This document shows positions 57,641 through 64,000 of a stretch of 64,000 bases of DNA, one piece after another. The notes beneath the pieces were generated by a model. It saw nothing but the letters and a program-made list of their open reading frames with translations, was not told where the DNA came from and did not search any database. The DNA is taken from positions 19,207,460-19,271,459 of the forward strand of contig NC_084819.1 of NCBI RefSeq assembly GCF_963583255.1. The letters run 5' to 3'. Within the stretch, counting starts at the first letter, position 1; every line of letters starts with the position of its first letter. This DNA comes from Pyrus communis. Lineage: Eukaryota > Streptophyta > Magnoliopsida > Rosales > Rosaceae. Position numbers and translations under genes: made by a program.

Positions 57641-57938
57641 ATTGGAACCGAACGCTACGGTGGCAGTGAATGCATTTCACATTCTTTCCCTTTATTAATG
57701 GAACTCTATCAATGAGTAGGATCGCTGTCTAGTCAAGGTGGGATAAACTACAAGATATCTTTTAAGATGTGTCTATAGATGACATGGTTTGTGTACCTAC
57801 CCAAGTTTTTTTTCTTAAAAAATCTTTCCGGATATTATTGAATGTCACTAGTTATAATAATCATGTGTATCTCGCAATTAATCATATGATGAAAAATAAC
57901 TTCATACAACTGCTAGTACGACATTATTTTCCTCTTCA
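57641..57938. other. Intergenic
   Basis: Nothing recognised. Confidence 0.3.
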
Positions 57939-58018
57939 TTTAACTGAAGATAAATTTTTATCCTATTATCTTCGAATCCAAGCACATAGCTAAAAGTGGT
58001 TAACTTCAGACATGAAAG
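57939..58018. repeat. 80-bp dispersed direct repeat, copy 1
   Basis: TTTAACTGAAGATAAATTTT, then AATCCAAGCACATAGCTAAA and AGTGGTTAACTT, recurs at 58286-58361. Confidence 0.75.
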
Positions 58019-58285
58019 AAATCACACTGATATCATATTATCATGTTGGGATTTTAGAAACGGGTCAACAGTCCACAACCAATCACATCGATATTGTCTC
58101 CACAATTATTTACATCGATATTGTCTTAATTTAATCACATGCACAGCTCAAAATGTGTTGAATTTTATCATAAGACGTCAGTGTTATATAGTGAAACAAT
58201 TCATTTATAAGTAGTAATATATAATATCAAATTTCCATTTCCAAAATTAGATTGCATTGTTCAATATTTCTCTCCACACAACTAT

Positions 58286-58361
58286 TTAACTTGAAGATGA
58301 ATTTTTATCGTATCGTTCAATCCAAGCACATAGCTAAAAGTGGTTGACCTTAATCATGAAA
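58286..58361. repeat. 80-bp dispersed direct repeat, copy 2
   Basis: Second copy of 57939-58018, same strand, 347 bases away. Confidence 0.75.
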
Positions 58362-58635
58362 CTATAATTTTCAAATTCTCATCATGCGATTAACATAATC
58401 TTGTTTCCATCCATCAAAATCCGTCCCACCAAAAGCATAATATGCAAGAAACAAAGGGATCAAAGACAAGTGGTTGGGATTCATGGTGGTATGCTTGGCA
58501 GGATTAGGTTTACGTGACAAACAACTTCATTAAGCTGCTTATGTTCAAACTTTGACAGATGCATGATGTGATGAATAATGCACATCTCACACATGTGGCG
58601 TTGGCAAGCATGTAAACTGCACAAACAGTAAATTA

Positions 58636-58669
58636 CTAGTAATAGAGCTCGCGCGTTGTTGCGAGTTCT
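58636..58669 (-). mobile_element. Helitron-like 3' terminus
   Basis: On the minus strand a hairpin (AGAACTCGC / GCGAGCTCT arms with an 8-base loop) lies a few bases before CTAG, and the flanking base is T. This is the standard Helitron 3' end: subterminal hairpin, CTRR, insertion into A-T. The element would extend toward higher coordinates; its 5' TC end was not found. Confidence 0.5.
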
Positions 58670-61227
58670 AAAAATCTATAAAACAAGTAAAAAGTTCTAT
58701 TACAATAGTAGCACATTGTATCATGGTGTTATGATTATAAAAAAAAAAGTTTGATTGGTTATGTATGAAATGAAATTTACTTATCATGGGAGAGGTTGGC
58801 CTATGTTCTGCCTGGATGCTAAGCAGATGCCAAAATGTGTATTCTGGAGACTTGTTGGTTCAACCTGGAAGGAAAATGAATAGATTTTCAAATTGAAATA
58901 GTGAAGAAAAATGATTTTAGTTGAACTATTGTCAAAACTGTGAATTGGGATTATCTTTTTTCGTTCAGGAGTTTTACTAATTTGACCGGGCATAGATTTT
59001 TTCTGCAATTTTTTAAGCAAACGCAATGAGAAATTATGTAATTGCTGGATAAAAAAAAGGCATGAGTAGAAAATGATAGTAGGCAACAAAAGCAAAGAGC
59101 TAGGTGTATAACAAAGCATCAGTAATGCATATTTGAATGAGAAAAAAGAGAGAGGTGTTAAAAAAAAAAGATAAAAATTGGTACAAAGATAAAAATCGGT
59201 AGACTGAAAAATTAAAAGAGCAAGTTGAAAGGTGTAATATGTGATATGATTTCATCAAATCAAAAGGTCCCATAGCCAGACTACATTTTTAGGATTTGGA
59301 ATATTTATCGTTTATAACCCTAAACCCTAAACCTCAAACAATCAACAAAAAGGACAACACCAATAAATTGATACTCAATCACCATAACTGATCACCATGG
59401 TTACACACGATACAGAGGTTAATTTGCAAAACAAATACAATTTGGAATGTTTGATGTTCGGAAACAACGGCAAGTTCATTGATACCCAATAAATAAGAAA
59501 ACAAACAATAAACACGAATTAAATTTTTTGAGATTACTAATCCATATCGTATATCAGAGATCACAAATCGAAACGAAATTATATCATCAAAAAAAATTTA
59601 TTCATACCTTTTCTATTATGTCTTTAGATTGATTGGCAACAAAATGGTCTTTTTTTTTTCTTTCTCAACTCTGTGCAGTTCAATAGTAGAATCACCAAAC
59701 CCTGTAATGAATGAAAATACTGTTGATTAGAAAATTCCAAAAACTTAACTAGATTTAACCAATACAGTCCTAAACCTGATAAATTTGAAAAATATAAAGA
59801 GAATTCTGTAATTTTTTGTTTTTTTCGCCAAACGATAAATTTGTTAGATTAAACACCGATGATGTTCGAACCAACGCCGTCATGCAAGGGTTCAACTCCT
59901 TTCTACTATTATGGTAAATGACCATTTACAGAATTATGTAATTAACATGTTAAACATGCATCTAACATTTATTAACCCAAAGGAAGCAAAGCTAGTCATG
60001 ATAAACAATTTGATCAGTTAAGAAAATCTCTTTCTTTTATCATTTTACAAAATTGTTGTTTTCAAAAATATTTAAACAAGGCGACCTCCATCTTTGAAAT
60101 TTCGGTCTCTAAGCAAACCTCTCCCTATCGTACTGTCAGCAACCAATTTGTTGCCTTCATATTCAATCTATTTTGTCACCTAAATCCATACATATACTCT
60201 CTTTAAAATTATACTCTCCATCAGTCCCACCAAGCTTTTGTCCAACGACTAACATAAGAAAACCAATTTTCTTAACCAACCATGCTCATCAATCCTCATG
60301 CTGTGTATACAATTTTACACATTTTCAAATCTGCATATGTTTTAGATCTTGTAATTTTTCAATAAATTTATTAGTTTGGCATTCTTAATCAAGGCTTTCA
60401 TTCCAAAAACATTACATTGTTATGTTCACAACATTAAAGATTGCTGGTTGCCGTAGGCAGAGCGTTACCAATCATATTGTCACTTTGGATAATTTACAAT
60501 TGATTTGACCACAATTCATGCTAACTTTATTAATTGCAATGTAAATATTATTCAATCACTCACAACACACCATTTCCCTTTTTCACATAAAGCAGAGACC
60601 CATTTTTCATTATTTATTGAGAAAAACTATTTGCAAATAGTCAAAACAGAAATATGCAAACAAAAACCACAAAAAACTCATATGCAAACAAAACATAGTC
60701 CCTCCGAATAAAAAAAAACAAAAAACGATTCCATCCAACAAAAGATTCTGGGAAAAGAAAAAAAATTATATACCTTGATGATAAAGAGCTTGCAAAGCCG
60801 CATAGAAAAGCTTGAAAAAAATTAAATCACACACAATCAGATAAATAGAAAACTCACCAGTAAACGTTTGATCGTATCCTTAAATTTTCTTGAAATCAAA
60901 AATCAAAACACATCAGAGAACCACACATAAACCAAAAAAAAAAAAAAAAAAAAAGCAAGAAAACCAAATAACTCACCAAAGAACCTTAGATTGCATAGGC
61001 AAAAAAATGATTCAAATTTAACCCAGATCAACAACTAGAGCGAAAATCACAAAGTCCATAAGTAGAAGGAAAAGCAGAGGATGGAAAATTTTCCAGGAAG
61101 AAACCGACCATGGGTAAGAGCGATGTGAAGCACAAAAGCCGCCGTAGTTAATCGGCAAGAAAAACCCGAGAACGGCTGACAACGACGGGCAACAAGAACA
61201 ATGGCTGCGTGGAAGAGAGAGAAAAAT
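58670..61227. other. Gene-poor, possibly Helitron interior
   Basis: AT-rich with poly(A) runs (60935-60954) and no recognisable coding domain. A slightly GC-richer stretch at 61085-61215 (CATGGGTAAGAGCGATGTGA, then GACAACGACGGGCAACAAGA) may be a captured 5' leader fragment. Confidence 0.3.
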
Positions 61228-61380
61228 GGGACTTTAACAAAAAGTTCTCGGTATTGTTTATTTTAACGAAAAATCATATTTTTACACTAAAAAGTCAATC
61301 ATGGTACTATTCACTTTACCTTTTATTTTATCTTTATCGTTAAAACTCAAAGTTTTTAAATATTTTTAATTAGTTTTCCT
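61228..61380 (-). repeat. MITE family M1, copy 4 (inverted)
   Basis: Reverse orientation of 22167-22325: ACTTTAACAAAAAGTTCTCG, then CGAAAAATCATATTTTTACA, then AAAACTCAAAGTTTTTAAAT. Confidence 0.85.
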
Positions 61381-61577
61381 ACCCTAGGTTCCAGAATAAG
61401 CAAAAGTTGAAAATGGGGAGATAAAGAGATGAACTGGAAGAAAGGGATAAAAAAATAGACCAGAAACACGTGGAAACTGAGGCCAAAGATGCCATTTCAA
61501 TGTGCAAAAACCAGAAAAAAAAAAAAAACAACCATAAGCAATTGGAAGGGCGTTTTCGTCACTCTATTGTTAATAAA

Positions 61578-61610
61578 CTAGCTAGTAATGCCTGCACGTT
61601 GCTGCGGAAT
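61578..61610 (-). mobile_element. Second Helitron-like 3' end, decayed
   Basis: On the minus strand CCGCAGCAACGTGCAGG, a weak hairpin, precedes ATTACTAGCTAG. The wording parallels 58636-58669 (ATTACTAG after a hairpin), so both probably belong to one family. Confidence 0.4.
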
Positions 61611-62453
61611 TACAAATTGCCTTTCTAGCAATGTATAAATTTGAGTTAGTATCAATGTTACATTAATTAATCTAAACAAAATTACCATAGTGAAGGAAAG
61701 AATTTTATTTGCTATGGAAAAATTGTAGTTTTGATACCTTACAAAGGTAACTTGTTTAAAAAGATTGTCTAGATAGAACTTTGTACCACCTAGAAGAAAG
61801 AAAAAACAGTGAGTTACTAAGATATTCTTATACACAAAAAGAAAACACTTGAAACTGAATGAACAAAATATTCAAACATGGAAAGCACATCATGAGGGAT
61901 AATCTATCGTTTTTGGCCAAGTGAGGAATGATATCTTGAGTACCGAGAGAGAGAAAAAAGTAGTGCAACATTATTTTATGATACATGTTGGGTTAGTCTT
62001 GTATTTCACTTTATTTATAAAATCGACTACTGATATGGTTACAACCCTGCCAATATCACCCTTAGTATTGGGTGTCCATCTAATTTAACTTAAACTTCTT
62101 CTTCAATCTTGGATATACATAATGCTTTAGTTTAAGTTTTACCACACAAAAGAATTACAAGTCTAAATGGGTTTTATAAATAGATGATAAAACTGCAACT
62201 CAGTAGAATTGAAGACAATGAAAATTGAATATTATTTACCATAAACTGACATGCAAATTTAAATGCAAGAAGGCAAATTAAGAGAATTCGCTTCACCGTG
62301 TTCAGCAAGGAAATAAATAACAATGAAAACAAATTACAGGCAAAATCTATACGATATGTTACAAACCATGATATAAATTATTGCATCAAAGTTGTATCCT
62401 AAAAGAAAATTCAAACTTCTATATGAACCCAATGTATGATTTTTGTATATACC
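61611..62453. other. Intergenic
   Basis: AT-rich; no gene or RNA recognised. Confidence 0.35.
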
Positions 62454-62458
62454 TTGGT

Positions 62459-63044
62459 TGTCACATCCCGGCCTGGGCGGGACCACTTCTTGGGCCCGAC
62501 TCCACCGTAACATGATATTATCCGCTTTGGAACCCAAGCACACCCTCATGGTTTTGTTTCTGGGAACTCATACGAGAACTTCCCAATAGGTCACCCATCT
62601 TGGGAGTGCTCTCGTGCGCTACTCGCTTAACTTCGGAGTTCCTACGGAACCCGAAACCAGTGAGCTTTCAAAATGCCTCGTGCTAGGTAGAGATGAGAAT
62701 ATATATATAAGGATCACTCCCCTGGGCAATGTGGGATCTTACAATCCACCCCCCTTAGGGGCCCGACGTCCTCGTCGGCACACACGCGGCCAGGGTTAGG
62801 CTCTACTGTAGCACGATATTGTCCGCTTTGGGCCCCCAGCACATCCTCACTGTTTTGTTTCTGGGAACTCACACGAGAACTTCCCAATGGGTCACCCATC
62901 CTGGGAGCGCTCTCGTGCGCCACTCGCTTAACTTCGGAGTTCCTACGGAATCCGAAGCCAGTGAGCTCCCAAAAGGCCTCGTGCTAGGTAAAAATGGAAA
63001 TATATATATAAGGATCACTCCCCTGGACGATGTGGGATCTTACA
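62459..63044 (-). mobile_element. Cassandra-type TRIM retrotransposon with 5S-like LTRs, internally deleted
   Basis: Flanked by TTGGT on both sides (62454-62458 and 63045-63049). One LTR is full length (62459-62743, 285 bp, TGTCACATCC to GATCTTACA). The other (about 62800-63044) lacks roughly 40 bases. In minus orientation each starts TGTAAGATCCCACAT. The internal piece is only about 55 bases and ends in a purine tract (AAGGGGGGGTGGAT) directly before the 3' LTR. No tRNA primer site remains. Both LTRs contain 5S rRNA-like words on the minus strand: AACTCCGAAGTTAAGCGAGT (62618-62637 in the full-length LTR) and GATGGGTGACC (62589-62599 and 62890-62900). These are the polymerase III A- and C-box regions. 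The LTRs differ at many sites, so insertion is old. Confidence 0.88.
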
Positions 63045-63049
63045 TTGGT

Positions 63050-64000
63050 GGATTCATTCCCTGAATGAGTTTCTCATACTCATCATCCATGTTATGTGAA
63101 AAACTCATCTAACTTCTACAGCAAGTCACCGAAAAAAAAAATAATAGAAATAAAATTACACAAAAGGTTGAGAGAATAAAAAGGAATCAATTGGTATAGG
63201 ATTTGGATGAATGATGTTAATTTGTTTATATAAGTGATTTGGCTGTGTACCAGAAGCTTCTTAAGCTCAAGTTACAAATTTTATGCACATTATAGATATC
63301 TAAATTATGGAGAGTGGTAGCATACCTTGTAATTTTTGCAAGCTGGACATGTCCATTGTGAATAGCGATCATGTCCATTGTGAACAACGATATAATTTTT
63401 TTTCCTAATGCATTGAAAAAAGTATATTGAAACTTGTAATCAGATATAACTGTAATTATATGGTAGAAAACCATACAGTACAAGATTGAAAAAAAAAAAA
63501 AAAGAAGAAGCTAAACATAATTGGTCTTGAAAAAGACTTATTAGTCAAGAATGGTTAATAACTGAAAATACAAATCACCGATGGAATAATGAGGAAACAT
63601 AAGAGCAGCCAAACTCGTATAGCATTAGGGTGAACTATGGTAATTTGTTGATATAAGTGATCTACATCATTATATCTGTTGGTTTTTCAGCAGAGAAAAA
63701 GATTTATTTTGCTTTTTCCAAATGGAGTCTATGTTAAATGAAGTATCATTGGTTGTTAAATTGTTGGTATTATATGGTGAATAAGCTGGAATAATTAGTT
63801 AGGACAACTAACTGGAAAGGTGCTTAAAAAATGTATTGAATACACTGAAACAACTCTGATTGAGATTTATAAAATGTACTAACTAATTGAAACAAACTGT
63901 TTGCTTGTTTAGCTACCACCATTGTTAACAAAATGATATGCATCATATTTCTATTGAACTGTTGTTTTCCTGTTTATATAACTCAGACTAACATGTGGTA
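63050..64000. other. Intergenic to window end
   Basis: No gene seen. A short direct repeat, ATGTCCATTGTGAAYARCGA, occurs at about 63350 and 63371. Confidence 0.35.

Overview
The window looks like nuclear DNA of a dicot plant. Genes have short exons with GT-AG introns, several families are plant-specific (NPH3, HIPP, EDGP-like aspartic protease homologue, NF-YC, PYL), and AT-rich spacers are full of MITEs, a Cassandra-type TRIM and Helitron-like ends. The repeat families resemble ones I associate with apple and pear (Rosaceae, Maleae); that assignment is inference. No bacterial, viral, CRISPR, rRNA or complete tRNA features were seen. I rebuilt exon-intron structures by hand from splice signals and reading phase. 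Unless noted, spliced models are open from ATG to stop. || Layout: 0.8-2.8 kb, RING E3 ligase (-). 3.8-4.3 kb, intronless gene of unknown function (-). 4.8-7.1 kb, NPH3/BTB protein (-). 7.5-9.7 kb, a complete non-autonomous hAT element with an 8-bp target duplication; it carries pieces of two unrelated host genes, a UDP-arabinopyranose mutase (RGP) and a PYL abscisic-acid receptor, joined in frame. 10.1 kb, predicted organelle-targeted membrane protein (+). 11.1-11.9 kb, broken PPR gene (+). 14.8-16.8 kb, IDM2/IDM3-like alpha-crystallin-domain protein (-). 19.5-21.8 kb, TRAPPC6/Bet3-type gene with a nonsense codon and a lost stop (-). 24.1-24.9 kb, NF-YC (-). 27.9-30.6 kb, cation/calcium exchanger (-). 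31.5-36.3 kb, 11-exon protein with four and a half Myb/SANT-like domains (-). 38.2-39.5 kb, repeat-built lysine/proline-rich protein under a triplicated TATA promoter (-). 41.5-43.9 kb, signal peptidase complex subunit 3 (-). 45.9-47.3 kb, EDGP/xylanase-inhibitor-like inactive aspartic protease (-). 49.9-52.2 kb, long HIPP metallochaperone-like protein with a CSIM prenylation box (-). 52.3-64 kb, gene-poor and repeat-rich. || The genes are not an operon. They are independent transcription units, nearly all on the minus strand. Neighbour pairs (NF-YC next to a CCX exchanger; SPCS3 near a HIPP; IDM-like near NF-YC) match Arabidopsis neighbours as I remember them, suggesting conserved microsynteny. 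The most unusual object is the hAT element carrying an RGP-PYL chimeric gene. Next are the triplicated promoter with its internally duplicated gene, and the decaying TRAPPC6 copy.
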